A DNA stretch of 64,000 nucleotides from Streptomyces halstedii. Its GTDB lineage: Bacteria > Actinomycetota > Actinomycetes > Streptomycetales > Streptomycetaceae. The DNA lies in assembly GCA_000720535.1 (NCBI GenBank), contig JOAZ01000003.1, forward strand, positions 308,743 to 372,742, given 5' to 3'. Within the stretch, counting starts at the first letter, position 1. The number at the start of each line of letters is the position of its first letter. The notes beneath the pieces were generated by a model. It did no database searches, was not told the DNA's origin, and saw only the letters and a program-made list of their open reading frames with translations. Shown one piece after another: positions 19,511 to 28,264 of this stretch. Both the position numbers and the translations under genes were made by a program.

Positions 19511-20376
19511 GCCGCGTCCCGGCGGGTGAGGAAGGCGAGGACCGCGCTCTCCCAGGCGGCCTTCCGCTCGATCATCACCCAGTGCCCGCAGTCGGGGAAG
19601 ACGTGCAGTTCCGCGTCCGGGATGGTGCGCATCGGCAGGATCGACATGTCGAGGGGGCTGACCCGGTCGTCGCGCCCCCAGGTGAGCAGCGTCTTCGCCC
19701 GGAGGCGGTGCAGCGTCGCCCAGTACGGTGCCTCGTCGGAGGCGGCCGCGGCGGCGGTACGGGCGGCGAAGGCCTCGCTGCCGTACATCCGGCGGGCGGC
19801 GGCGAGGGTGTCCGGGTCGGTGGCCTGCTCCCACCTCTCCTCGATCAGTTCCTCGGTCACCAGGGACCGGTCGTGGACCATGGAGTTCAGCCAGCGCACC
19901 AGCTTTTCGCGTGAGGGGGCGTCGGTGAACTCGGTGAGCAGGTTGATGCCTTCGCCGGGGCCGGGGCTGAACAGGTTCGTGCCGATGCCGCCGATCGTCA
20001 CGAGCCGGCGGACCCGGTCGGGGTGGGCGAGCGCGAACCGGGTGCCGACGATGCCGCCCATCGAGTTGCCGATGACGTCCACCTGGCGCAGCCCGAGTCC
20101 GTCCAGGAAGCGGGTCACGGCCGAGCCGGCGGTGACCATGGGGTGGCCGTCGGCGGGGTCGCTGACTCCGAACCCCGGGAACTCCAGGACGAGACAGCGG
20201 AAGTGGGCGGCGAACGTGGCGAGGTTGTCACGGTAGTTGCGCCAGCCCGTGACGCCGGGGCCGGATCCGTGCAACAGCAGCAGGGGAGGTCCGTCGCCGG
20301 CCTCGTGGTAGCGCAGTACGCCCTGTTCGGTCGGGAGTTCACGCCGTGTGGAGGCGTGGGTCAGCTCCGTCATCAT
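19507..20376 (-). CDS. hsaD: 4,9-DSHA hydrolase HsaD
   Basis: 289 aa alpha/beta hydrolase (meta-cleavage product hydrolase). It splits 4,9-DSHA to HIP-type indane propionate and 2-hydroxyhexa-2,4-dienoate. Visible features are the oxyanion-hole LLLLHGSGPGVTGW, nucleophile elbow GNSMGG, a WGRDDRVSPLD Asp region, and the catalytic His in CGHWVMIE. Two adjacent ATGs (20376, 20373) follow AGGGCAGGG; the first is chosen. It begins the leftward ring-degradation operon and is divergent from hsaB. Confidence 0.93.
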   Translation of the reverse strand: MMTELTHASTRRELPTEQGVLRYHEAGDGPPLLLLHGSGPGVTGWRNYRDNLATFAAHFRCLVLEFPGFGVSDPADGHPMVTAGSAVTRFLDGLGLRQVDVIGNSMGGIVGTRFALAHPDRVRRLVTIGGIGTNLFSPGPGEGINLLTEFTDAPSREKLVRWLNSMVHDRSLVTEELIEERWEQATDPDTLAAARRMYGSEAFAARTAAAAASDEAPYWATLHRLRAKTLLTWGRDDRVSPLDMSILPMRTIPDAELHVFPDCGHWVMIERKAAWESAVLAFLTRRDAA

Positions 20377-20502
20377 CCCTGCCCTCGATTGAACTCGGTG
20401 GTCCGTGGATCTGGTGTCCGGCGGTCCGGCGGCGGGGTGGCCCCGGGCCCCGCTCGCTCGGTTCCAGGACGGTAGCCACGGCCGTCCGGAGCCCGCGGCG
20501 GG

Positions 20503-20592
20503 TGTCTCGGTCACCGGGACAGGCGCGTTCGCGGGGGTACGGGTGCGGGCCGCCGCCCCGCGCCCCGGCACCGTTCCACTCATCGGGAACGG
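20503..20592. promoter_or_regulatory. two candidate steroid-regulon operators between hsaD and hsaB
   Basis: GTCTCGGTCACCGGGAC (20503-20519) and GTTCCACTCATCGGGAACGG (20573-20592) lie in the 305-bp divergent promoter region. The second has 7-bp arms CCGTTCC/GGAACGG. Spacing suits one site per direction: about 90 bp upstream of hsaB and about 130 bp upstream of hsaD. They share the pattern seen before kshA, fadA5 and fadD17. Confidence 0.45.
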
Positions 20593-20681
20593 CGCGCCCC
20601 GGGCGGCCGGCCGGTGTCCTACCTTCGGCCCCTGCCCGGTCCCGGGCATACCACCGCACCGTCCCCGTCGAGGTGAAACCG

Positions 20682-21251
20682 ATGACCGCAGAGTCGCTGT
20701 CCGCGCCGGAGGCCGTTGAGGAGACCGCCCCGACGCCCCCGCACATGCGGCGCGCCATGGGGACCTTCGCGTCCGGGGTCACCGTGGTGACGGGGGTCGG
20801 CCGGGACGGCGATCCGGTCGGCTTCGCCTGCCAGTCCTTCGCCTCCGTCTCCCTGGACCCGGCGCTCGTCCTGTTCTGCGCCGATCACCGGGGGCGCGCG
20901 TGGCCGAGGATCAGGGAGTCGGGACGGTTCACGGTGAACGTGCTGGCCGCGGAGCAGACGGATCTCTGCGCCCGCTTCGGCTCCGGCAAGGGCCGCAAGT
21001 ACGAGGATCTGCGCTGGGAGTTGTCCCGGTGGGGTACGCCGTCGCTGCCGGGCGTACTGACCCGCGTGCACGCCGATGTGTACGACGTGCACGGCGCGGG
21101 TGACCACGACGTGGTGCTGGGCCGGGTCCTCGCCCTGGAGACGGTGAGCGACCGGGAGCCGATGCTCTTCTTCCGCGGGGGCTTCGGTGTGGACCGCCGG
21201 CCGGCCGCCCCGGCGCCCGACCCGTGGGGCTGGGGCGACCACTGGGGCTGA
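20682..21251 (+). CDS. hsaB: flavin reductase HsaB
   Basis: 189 aa FMN/FAD-binding split-barrel reductase that supplies reduced flavin to HsaA. Recognised by MRRAMGTFASGVTVVT, DPVGFACQSFASVSLDP, LVLFCADHRG, FTVNVLAAEQTDLCARFGSG and GDHDVVLGRV. The ATG at 20682 is preceded by GAGGTGAA at 8 nt. It is divergent from hsaD, separating the reductase from hsaA, unlike mycobacterial hsaACDB operons. Confidence 0.92.
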   Translation: MTAESLSAPEAVEETAPTPPHMRRAMGTFASGVTVVTGVGRDGDPVGFACQSFASVSLDPALVLFCADHRGRAWPRIRESGRFTVNVLAAEQTDLCARFGSGKGRKYEDLRWELSRWGTPSLPGVLTRVHADVYDVHGAGDHDVVLGRVLALETVSDREPMLFFRGGFGVDRRPAAPAPDPWGWGDHWG

Positions 21252-21284
21252 GCCGTGCCCGCCCGGGGCCACCGTCCCGCGCCC

Positions 21285-21302
21285 GCCACCCGTGCGGGTG
21301 GC
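21285..21302. terminator. hairpin between convergent hsaB and iclR
   Basis: GCCACCCG/CGGGTGGC almost back-to-back (effective 7-bp stem, 4-nt loop) in the 153-bp convergent gap. It is followed by three imperfect copies of a roughly 36-bp GC-rich unit (GGTGGCGCC...GTCC) to about 21400. Confidence 0.4.
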
Positions 21303-21404
21303 GCCGGGTGTCGGTCCGTTACGGGCGGGGCGCCTGGTGACGGTCGTGCACGGGTGGCGCCAGGTGCCCGTCCCGTACAGGTGGCTCCTGGTGCCGGTCC
21401 CGGT

Positions 21405-22301
21405 CTACTGCCAGTCCCCGTACTGGCCGACGGCGAGCAGCCGGTCCATGGTCTGCGCGGACCACGTCTCCTCCGGGGCGGGGCCCGCCCGGCGCGACGC
21501 CTTGGCCCGCCTTTCCTCCTGTCCGGGAAACAGTTCCAGGGAGACCTGCCGGGCGGCGTCCACCACCAGCGGGGCGACCTTCTCCAGCGGGGACCAGGCG
21601 TCACCCACCAGGGAGATCGCGGCGACGGGTCCCTCGGGACCACGGACCGCGGTGGCGACGCACGCGATGTCGGGAAAGCACTCACCGCGTTCGAAGGCGA
21701 GGCCGTGGCGGCGCCGGATGCGGTTGAGTTCCTGGTGCAGGGTGCTGAGGTCGGCGATCGTGCGCGGGGTCAGCCGGGTGATGGAGCCGCCGGCCCGGGT
21801 CTCCACGTCCTCCGGGTCGAGCCAGGCCAGCATGGCCTTGCCCAGGGCCGTCGAGTGGGCCGGTGCCCGGCCGCCGACCCGCGAGGGCACGGCGGCGGCG
21901 AAGCGCCCGCCGGCCTTGTCGAGGTAGTGGACCTCCGCCCCGTCCAGAACGGCCAGGTGTACGACCATGCCGGTCCTGATCTGCAACTGGTGCAGACGGG
22001 CGGCGGCGGCCTCGCGGATCCTGCTGTGCGCCCCGTCCCCTCCGCCGAACCCGAGGGCACGGCGCCCGAGTCCGTACCCGAGAGCGGTGTGTTCGAGCCA
22101 GCCCAGCCGTACGAGCTGGTCGAGTATGCGGTGCGCGGTGGAGCGCGGCAGGCGCGTGCACCGGGACACCTCCTCCAGGGAGAGCCGGGACGACCGCCCC
22201 TCGAACACATCCATGATCAACGTCACCCGCTCGACCATCGACGGTGGCAACTCTCGACGGGCCGGCGCGTGCACGGCGGGAACACCATCGACAACCGTCA
22301 T
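21405..22301 (-). CDS. IclR-family transcriptional regulator
   Basis: 298 aa. The N-terminal winged helix is at about 20-80 (MVERVTLIMDVFEG, LSLEEVSRCTRLPRSTAHRI); the effector domain follows (DKAGGRFAAAVPSRVGGRAPAHSTALGKAMLAW in part, and ACVATAVRG). The ATG at 22301 has GGAGGC 4 nt upstream. It is convergent with hsaB and is the only regulator embedded beside the ring-degradation genes, so it is the best candidate for the shared motif before kshA, fadA5, hsaB/hsaD and fadD17. Its own upstream carries TTCCGGAA (22338-22345). Confidence 0.9.
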   Translation of the reverse strand: MTVVDGVPAVHAPARRELPPSMVERVTLIMDVFEGRSSRLSLEEVSRCTRLPRSTAHRILDQLVRLGWLEHTALGYGLGRRALGFGGGDGAHSRIREAAAARLHQLQIRTGMVVHLAVLDGAEVHYLDKAGGRFAAAVPSRVGGRAPAHSTALGKAMLAWLDPEDVETRAGGSITRLTPRTIADLSTLHQELNRIRRRHGLAFERGECFPDIACVATAVRGPEGPVAAISLVGDAWSPLEKVAPLVVDAARQVSLELFPGQEERRAKASRRAGPAPEETWSAQTMDRLLAVGQYGDWQ

Positions 22302-22548
22302 GGGGCCTCCAGTCACAGACTGAAATGAATTCTTGTTTTCCGGAATGTAACAGCGCCCCACGGACCAGGAGAAGACATGTGCACCGGCTCTCTTCCGCCG
22401 CCCGCCCGTGAGGCCGCCCCACTCACCGCCCCACGCGCGCACGTCCGCACCAGGGAGATCCGGAACCGGTACGCACGCGGGCAGGCAGACACGCGGACGA
22501 GCGCACGGCAGAGGGAAGACCCCCGACGCGGTCGCGGTACCAGGCTGC

Positions 22549-23205
22549 TCAGACGCCCCGGGCGGCGTCGAACCCGGCGAGCAGCGCGTCGAGGGCGAAG
22601 TCGAACCGCGATGCCGTACCGGACGGCCGGTCGTCCCGGGCGGCCCGGGAGAGCAGCGGGTGGACGTCGGCGGGGACGCCGGACAGCCGTGCCGCGCTGT
22701 CGGCCCCGCCGTCGGGACCGGCCTCCTCGATCTGCCTCTGGACGGCGACATGGCCCAGGACGAAGCCGGTGAGGGAGTACACCACGTCGAGCGCCCGCCG
22801 GGGCTCGAACCCGGCCGCGCACAGCGCACCCAGCATGGCTTCCATGGCCCGCAGGTTGCGCGGGGTCATGGCGGGCCGGGACATGAACAGGGGCACCAGG
22901 TCGGGGTGGGCTTCGAGCGCCCTCAGGAGCGAGCGCGCGTAGTCGCGGAGCCCTTCGGACCAGGAGGAACCGTCGAAGTCGGGCGGCGACGCCTCGGCGA
23001 CGACGCGTTCGACCATCCCGTCCAGCAGTGCGCTCTTGTTCGGGATGTGGTGGTAGAGGGCCATCGCCTCCACACCGAGCTCGGCGCCCAACTGCCGCAT
23101 CGACAGGGCCGCCAGCCCCTGCCGGTCCACCAGGCGCACGGCGGCCTCCAGGATGGCGTCCCGGGAGAGCCCTGCGTGCTGCCCGCGGGCCCGGCTGACG
23201 ACCAT
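22549..23205 (-). CDS. TetR-family transcriptional regulator
   Basis: 218 aa. The helix-turn-helix is LSRDAILEAAVRLVDRQGL...MRQLGAELGVEAMALYHHI (about 11-50), with a TetR-class C-terminal ligand domain (YSLTGFVLGHVAVQRQIEEA). The ATG at 23205 is chosen because a farther in-frame start would overlap the operator pair. It is divergent from a flavodoxin gene; two TTTACnnnGTAAA sites between them suggest it represses both. It has no obvious link to the KstR-like box. Confidence 0.88.
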   Translation of the reverse strand: MVVSRARGQHAGLSRDAILEAAVRLVDRQGLAALSMRQLGAELGVEAMALYHHIPNKSALLDGMVERVVAEASPPDFDGSSWSEGLRDYARSLLRALEAHPDLVPLFMSRPAMTPRNLRAMEAMLGALCAAGFEPRRALDVVYSLTGFVLGHVAVQRQIEEAGPDGGADSAARLSGVPADVHPLLSRAARDDRPSGTASRFDFALDALLAGFDAARGV

Positions 23206-23230
23206 GGACTCCCCTGCCGGGTTGACGAGT

Positions 23231-23277
23231 TTTACGGCGTAAACATAGCATCGGTCCACCGAGATTTACGATGTAAA
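23231..23277. promoter_or_regulatory. twin TetR operators between tetR and flavodoxin genes
   Basis: TTTACGGCGTAAA (23231-23243) and TTTACGATGTAAA (23265-23277) are 13-bp palindromes 34 bp apart. They are themselves nested in a larger inverted repeat with arms CGAGTTTTAC (23226-23235) and GTAAAACTCG (23273-23282). They lie 26-72 bp upstream of the tetR ATG and about 50-100 bp before the flavodoxin ATG, in a locally AT-rich stretch. Confidence 0.75.
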
Positions 23278-23328
23278 ACTCGGGCCCTGGGCAGGGGCGC
23301 CACACAGCGGCAGGAAAGAGGTTCGCCC

Positions 23329-23838
23329 ATGAGTGTTCTGATCGTCGCCGAGTCCTACTTCGGCAACACCCGCGTCGTCGCCCGGAGCATCGCGTCCGGC
23401 CTCACGAAGGCCCTGGGTCCACAGGCCGTCACCCTGACCCGGCCGGGCGAGGCACCTCGCGAACTCGACTCGGACGTCACCCTGTTACTGGTCGGCGCGC
23501 CCACGCACGACTACTCGCTCCCCAAGGAGCGGACCCGCGAGCAGGCCGCCGCCAAGGGCGCGACCGAGCAGGGCGGCGGGGGCGTCCAGGAGTGGATCGC
23601 CCAGCTCGCCCCTCGGGCGGATCTGCGCGCGGTGACGTTCGACACCTCACTCGAAATGCGCTTCACACTGGGATCCGCCTCCAAGTCCGCGTACAAGGCC
23701 CTGAAGAAGCGCGGCTTCCGGCTGGCCGAGCGCGGGGAGAGTTTCCGCGTGAGCGGCATGGCGGGCCCCCTGATCGCCGACGAAGAGGCGCGCGCCGAGG
23801 CGTGGGGCACCCAACTCGCGGCGTCGCTCCACCCCTGA
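23329..23838 (+). CDS. flavodoxin-family protein
   Basis: 169 aa. The FMN phosphate loop ESYFGNTRVVAR is at residues 8-19, and GAPTHDYSLP is the usual second FMN loop. It probably works as a small redox carrier or quinone/nitro-reductase-like flavoprotein. Codon 53 is TTA (23485-23487), rare in this GC-rich genome; in Streptomyces such genes depend on the bldA tRNA. Expression is likely controlled by the divergent TetR protein. The ATG at 23329 has AAAGAGG upstream. Confidence 0.85.
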   Translation: MSVLIVAESYFGNTRVVARSIASGLTKALGPQAVTLTRPGEAPRELDSDVTLLLVGAPTHDYSLPKERTREQAAAKGATEQGGGGVQEWIAQLAPRADLRAVTFDTSLEMRFTLGSASKSAYKALKKRGFRLAERGESFRVSGMAGPLIADEEARAEAWGTQLAASLHP

Positions 23839-23982
23839 GGCCGCGAGGCACGGGCCGGACGCCGCCGCCGACCGAGCTCGCGTCAGCGAGGTCGCCGCCG
23901 CCGTGCTCGCCGCCTGCGGGGTGCGGGGTGCCTGGTGTGGGGTGCGGGGTGTGGGCGAGGTCCGGTGCACAGGCGGGCGCCA

Positions 23983-24218
23983 GAACAACGATGCCTCCGT
24001 TGACGTAGCGTCAGCGGTGTCAGTCAATACGCCGAACCGGGCCGCGAGCTGGGCAAACGTATCGCTCTCGGTGAGATGGACCAGCACCATTACGGCGTGG
24101 CAGAAGAAGGTCAGCTTCCGTCAGGGGCCGCCGCGTTCACACCTTCGGGTCTCGATGAGGCCCTCCACCCAGGAAAGAGGGCATCAGGCAGGGCGAGGGT
24201 GGCACGATACGTGACCAC
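23983..24218 (-). pseudogene. N-terminal remnant of an IS5-type transposase
   Basis: Starting at a GTG (24218) with AAGGAGCTTC just upstream, the frame reads VVTYRATLALP, then shifts frame and continues as VLVHLTESDTFAQLAARFGV. Both are typical of the N-terminal domain of Streptomyces IS5-family transposases. The DDE catalytic part is missing and the gene ends abruptly near 23983, so this is a dead fragment. GC content here is lower than in the flanking genes. Confidence 0.6.
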
Positions 24219-24273
24219 GAAGCTCCTTGCCCCGTAGCGGATGTTGACATTGGCGCAACGGGCAAGGAGCTTC
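24219..24273. repeat. 14-bp perfect inverted repeat at the IS remnant
   Basis: GAAGCTCCTTGCCC (24219-24232) and GGGCAAGGAGCTTC (24260-24273) flank a 27-nt loop that contains TTGACA on the plus strand. The left arm touches the transposase start. It may be abutting IS ends or a promoter-proximal hairpin. No other structure was seen up to about 25170 apart from unassignable short frames. Confidence 0.6.
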
Positions 24274-25176
24274 CTGCGACACGGCCCTGCCGCCACCCGA
24301 TCCGGGCAAGATCGGAAGAGCTCGACGGGGCCGGTACGTTGAACTTCGCGATATCTCCGATGCCGCCCGGACCTCTCCTTGGCCGCAGATACATCCGGGC
24401 TCCCGAACAGAAATCAGAGGAATCCGCACAGGGCGACAGCCCCAGCATTCCCAAGGTGAGACCGCTGGTCTACCTGCCGTCCGGGAAGCCGCTCCACGGC
24501 AAATGCCCCTGCCGATCGACCACTACGGGCGGGCTGATGTTCCATCAAGTCATGCTGAATGCAGTCCGGTTGGGAATCACCTCCCACCGGACGGCAGACT
24601 CACAAGGGCAATGACTGTCTCATCGGGGCACCGGGCACCGGGCACCGGGCACCATATTGCCCGCAAGGGCGTCGAGCCCTCACGGCGACTGGGCCGACAC
24701 CGTCGCCCCCTGTCAAGGACGCCACCGGAAGAAGGCGCTGCTCCAGCACCTGGCCCGCGACCGGTTCGAACGGATGGCCATGAGCGGAGACGCCGTCGCC
24801 GGGTCGTCACGCTCTTCTACGCCTCCCTCCTCACCGTGGTGGAGGCACCCGGCGAGCAGACGGCCAAGCCTGTCCAGAGCGCCCAGGACGGCGTCCGCCG
24901 AGCAGGTCTGCCGGCACTTCCCGAGGAGGAGACCTGCCGCCGCGTCCGCGACGACCTGACCGTCATGGCCGAACGCCTCCGCCGCCCGGGACGCGCTGTA
25001 TCCGGATGGCCAGCTCCTGCGGGTCAACCTCTCGGAGACCCCGGTCACCTTCCAGCAGGGCCGAGTCCGGTGGGGCCAGCGGTGACGACATCGACGCTAC
25101 GGAAGGCGCTGGTGCGGGCCTCGGCGGCTCACCTGTCGGGCGGTCGAGCGGATCTTTCCGCAACTGCTGAAGGCAC

Positions 25177-25266
25177 GCTTGTGCCACGCACCGCTACGAG
25201 GCGGGGATGTCGCTGTGGGAGGTGCAGAAGTTGCTTGGCCATGATTGGACGACGACCACGGTTCGG
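25177..25266 (+). pseudogene. C-terminal remnant of a tyrosine integrase
   Basis: One frame reads ATHRYEAGMSLWEVQKLLGH followed by DWTTTTVR. This is the last catalytic block of phage-type tyrosine recombinases (AxxLLGH region before the nucleophile Tyr). Frames break on both sides and the rest of the enzyme is absent. It supports the view that 23.84-31.4 kb derives from an integrative element. Confidence 0.6.
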
Positions 25267-25680
25267 CCATTAACCCTCGGGAATTGCAGCAGACGGGCGA
25301 GAAGTCGCAGGTCACCTGGTCGAGGCGGGAAGCGGAACGAGTTCGTAGGCTATGGACTGGCCTCCTGAGCAGGCATGTTGCTCCGAGGCCGGTGATCCTG
25401 CACCGACCCGACCGCGACGGAACAGTCCCGCAACGACGCGGTGAAGTCGACCTCATCGCCGCCCACGGCTGGTCCGGCACCGTGCGCTTCGAGCCCGAGT
25501 ACCACCGCTTCGTCGACCTGCCCAACACCAGACGCCCACGCCGAAGCGGCCGTGTGACCTCGCCGGCCGGAGCTCCTGCCCTTGTCGCTGGCGCTCGCCG
25601 GTCAGGCGCGTCAAGGCGGCGACGTGAGCCGCAGAGTGGCCTCTTCTGTACCTGACACATGCGTGCTCCGCATCAGGCAT

Positions 25681-25844
25681 GCCGACCTCGCCGCCGGACT
25701 CGGCCTGAGTCAGGCTCTGGTCAGCCGCAAACAGTCCGGACCTGCCGGGTGTTCGCTGACAGACGTCGACCGGCTGTCCGTCCACACAAGATGCCCGTCC
25801 CCGGCCTCCTGGCCGGAGTCGACCGCGCCACTCACTGCCTGCCA
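25681..25844 (+). pseudogene. remnant of an XRE-type helix-turn-helix regulator
   Basis: One frame gives ADLAAGLGLSQALVSRKQSG and CSLTDVDRLSVH, then a frame switch near 25785 continues as KMPVPGLLAGVDRATHCLP. This is an XRE-like HTH with the typical start of its C-terminal tail. The frameshift and lack of a proper start mark it as broken. The stretch 25270-25680 holds a further unrecognised fragment (HRPDRDGTVPQRRGEVDLIA). Confidence 0.45.
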
Positions 25845-25893
25845 TCCGCCGTTTCGGGCGTGGCCGGCGGCATGTTCGGCTACCGTCCCGGGC

Positions 25894-27255
25894 ATGTTGT
25901 ACCGCTCGCGGCGCCTGGAGGCGCTCTTCGGCAGCCCGTTGGGCTCTGTCTCCTATGCCCAGCTGGCGGCCCTGGTGGACAACCCGGAGGCTGCTGAAGC
26001 CGAGGACCTGGACTACAAGAGGGAGTTGACGGCCGACGACGACAAGAAGAAGGGAGAGTTCGCAAAGGACCTGGCGGCATTCGCCAACCACATCGGCGGG
26101 GTCCTGATTGTCGGCATGGCTGAGGCGCGGGGGGTCCCCTCGAAGGTGATGGACACGGACGTCTCCGACCAACTGCGGCGTCACCTGCAGCAGGTGGTGG
26201 CGGCCAACACCGCGCCACCGGTCCGGTTTGACATGCGGGCGGTGCCCAATCCCCGTCCTGAGGCCGGCGGGCGCGGCCTGCTTCTCATCGCGGTCCCGCG
26301 CAGTCCGCACAGCCCGCACGCGGTGACCGCCCCGCCGACCATGCCGACGCAGAAGGCGCTGCGGTACCCGCGGCGCGCGGCCAGTAAGACCGACTGGCTC
26401 AGCGAGACCGACGTCGCCACCGCTTACCAGCGGCGCTTCGCCGCCGGCGCGGACCGCTCGGCACGCCTGGAAACAGTAGAGCGCGAACTGCTCTCCGCGT
26501 TGCCGCTGAATGGGCACCCTCATCTGATCGTCGCGCTTACCCCCGAGATCCCCGGCGAGATGGTGATGAACCATGAGTCCTTCGGCCGGTATCGCACGGA
26601 GTTGCAGAGCATCAGCCTGCTGATCCAGAAAGAGGATGCATTCACCACGATTCGCGTGGGGTCTCGGCGGCTGATCGCAACGGACGGCCATCCGGACGAC
26701 ACGTCACACTCTCATTGTGAGCTGCACCGGGACGGGTCCGGGACCTTTGCCCAACGGGTGCCACTGCGGACCAGAGGCGTCGGCGTCGAGACGGTCACCT
26801 GGCTTCCGCCGGACTTGGTGGTGTGGTTGCTGATGTCGGCCCTCAACATCCTGGCGCTACACGCTCGCGACCGAGCGGGCGCAACAGGCACTGCGCTGAT
26901 CAGAGCGGCGCTCGTTCAGTCGTCGCCTTGGCACCCGGCTGACCCGCGCGTGCAGGCGAACCCACTGCCTCTGATCATCGACCACGGAGCCGACGAGGTA
27001 CCGCTCAGCACCCAGAGCTGCGCCTACGCCGATGCCGAAGTCGTCGCCCTCCTGGACGACCTTGCGATCGAGGGGCCGGCCCTCGTACAGGCCACCTCAC
27101 GACTGGCGGACGAGATCGTCCAGGCATTCGGCATCGCGGAAGCGCCCCCCATCACGCCCGCAGGCGAACTCCGCCAAGCCGGGTGGGGAACCCCGCTGCG
27201 CAACGCCATGATGAAGTGGGCCCGTGCACACGGCATCAACGTCGTATCTGCCTGA
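25894..27255 (+). CDS. AlbA_2 (Schlafen-type) putative DNA-binding/nuclease protein
   Basis: 453 aa. Residues about 25-170 form an AlbA_2/SLFN-type domain: EDLDYKRELTADDDKKKGEF, KDLAAFANHIGGVLIVGM and the following PRSPHSPHAV strand. The Glu/Asp-rich DLDYKRE element and the AFANHIGG motif are family hallmarks. The remaining 280 residues are not recognised and contain no transmembrane helix. The ATG at 25894 is the first after the HTH remnant. GC content is lower than that of the chromosome around it. Such proteins occur in mobile elements and in several defence systems; the function here is unknown. Confidence 0.75.
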   Translation: MLYRSRRLEALFGSPLGSVSYAQLAALVDNPEAAEAEDLDYKRELTADDDKKKGEFAKDLAAFANHIGGVLIVGMAEARGVPSKVMDTDVSDQLRRHLQQVVAANTAPPVRFDMRAVPNPRPEAGGRGLLLIAVPRSPHSPHAVTAPPTMPTQKALRYPRRAASKTDWLSETDVATAYQRRFAAGADRSARLETVERELLSALPLNGHPHLIVALTPEIPGEMVMNHESFGRYRTELQSISLLIQKEDAFTTIRVGSRRLIATDGHPDDTSHSHCELHRDGSGTFAQRVPLRTRGVGVETVTWLPPDLVVWLLMSALNILALHARDRAGATGTALIRAALVQSSPWHPADPRVQANPLPLIIDHGADEVPLSTQSCAYADAEVVALLDDLAIEGPALVQATSRLADEIVQAFGIAEAPPITPAGELRQAGWGTPLRNAMMKWARAHGINVVSA

Positions 27256-28038
27256 GGATGCCTGTGAACCCACATGCCGTTTCCGCAGGTAAGTACGTGC
27301 GGGCGGGAGCCTGTGAGCTGGGAGCCCTGGCACCGACGTCCGGGAAGGCCGCACCCACCCAGCGACCGCACTGTTTCCCCCGCAAGGGCCACGCCCCTCA
27401 CGGTGACGTGCCAGGATCGACGGCATGGTGATCCTCGTACCCGCACGTGATGGCCCGTCAGGGCGTAACGGCCGCGTACGGCGTTCGCCGCCAAGGCGTG
27501 GTCGACACCGAGATCGCCGGCATCGCCATGGAGTGCCGCAACGACCTCCTGGAGGCGGCGGTCGTCCTGGACGCGCTCGCCCTGTGCCACGGTCACGGCA
27601 GTTCCCTGCCCCGCCCCTGCCAGGAGACCAGCACCCCCTTCCCAGGGACGTGGAGCTGCGCACCGATGCCTCCGACGTCGCCGGTGAACTCGCCCGCCAC
27701 GACCGGCAGTACGGGAACAGCATGACGGGCGGCATCCCCGCCCCGCTGGAAGGGGGGTGTACCGACTGCGACCGGGACGCCGTCCGCCGCTGTGCGCAGG
27801 GAATGGATCACCCGGCAGGAAGGCCGGCCCGGCATCTGAGGACAAGGCCGGAGGGAGCCGGCCGCGGTCGTACATCGGTCTCCTTGTAACCGTCCTACGC
27901 GCTGCCTGCGCTTTGCTGTGCCGATTCAGCCAAGCGATCTCTTTACGTCATCATCCAGTGACTGCAAGGCGCGGAACGAGGGAGATGGGTACACAGAGAA
28001 GTCGGAACGAGGCCGAGGGTGACCGGGGGTGGAGGAAC
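27256..28038. other. noncoding or degraded stretch
   Basis: About 780 bp with no convincing gene. Short open frames on both strands have poor codon bias. A plus-strand piece near 27500-27620 (ECRNDLLEAAVVLDALALCH) looks protein-like but is framed by stops and frame breaks, so it may be a gene remnant. An alternative start of the next gene lies at 27985. Confidence 0.5.
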
Positions 28039-28248
28039 GTGCTGACAATCAACGTGGGAGTGCTGCTCGCCGTCATCGTGCTGCTGCGGCTGCGCCGGCG
28101 CACCGAGGCCCGAAGCCGGAACGACGAGAAGCTGACCGTGATCATCGTGCTCGCGCTCGGCATCGTCATCGCCCCGACCCCACTGGGCCAGGGCATCGGT
28201 GACTTCCTGGGCCAGCCCGCCTCCGGCGTCACCGACTCCTCCCGCTGA
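28039..28248 (+). CDS. small two-helix membrane protein
   Basis: 69 aa from the GTG at 28039 (GGAGGA just upstream), or 87 aa from an ATG at 27985. Two hydrophobic segments (INVGVLLAVIVLL and LTVIIVLALGIVIA) flank a basic loop (RLRRRTEARSRNDEK). Family not recognised, though similar small membrane proteins are common in actinobacterial mobile elements. Its stop is 16 bp before the membrane-Mrr gene, so the two are probably one operon. Confidence 0.6.
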   Translation: MLTINVGVLLAVIVLLRLRRRTEARSRNDEKLTVIIVLALGIVIAPTPLGQGIGDFLGQPASGVTDSSR

Positions 28249-28264
28249 ATCCGGAGCCCACCCG

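Noticed and set aside
24503-25273. Plus-strand 256-codon open frame as a gene
   Set aside because: The product is Arg/Pro-rich with no recognisable domain, and a real integrase fragment appears in a different frame inside it.
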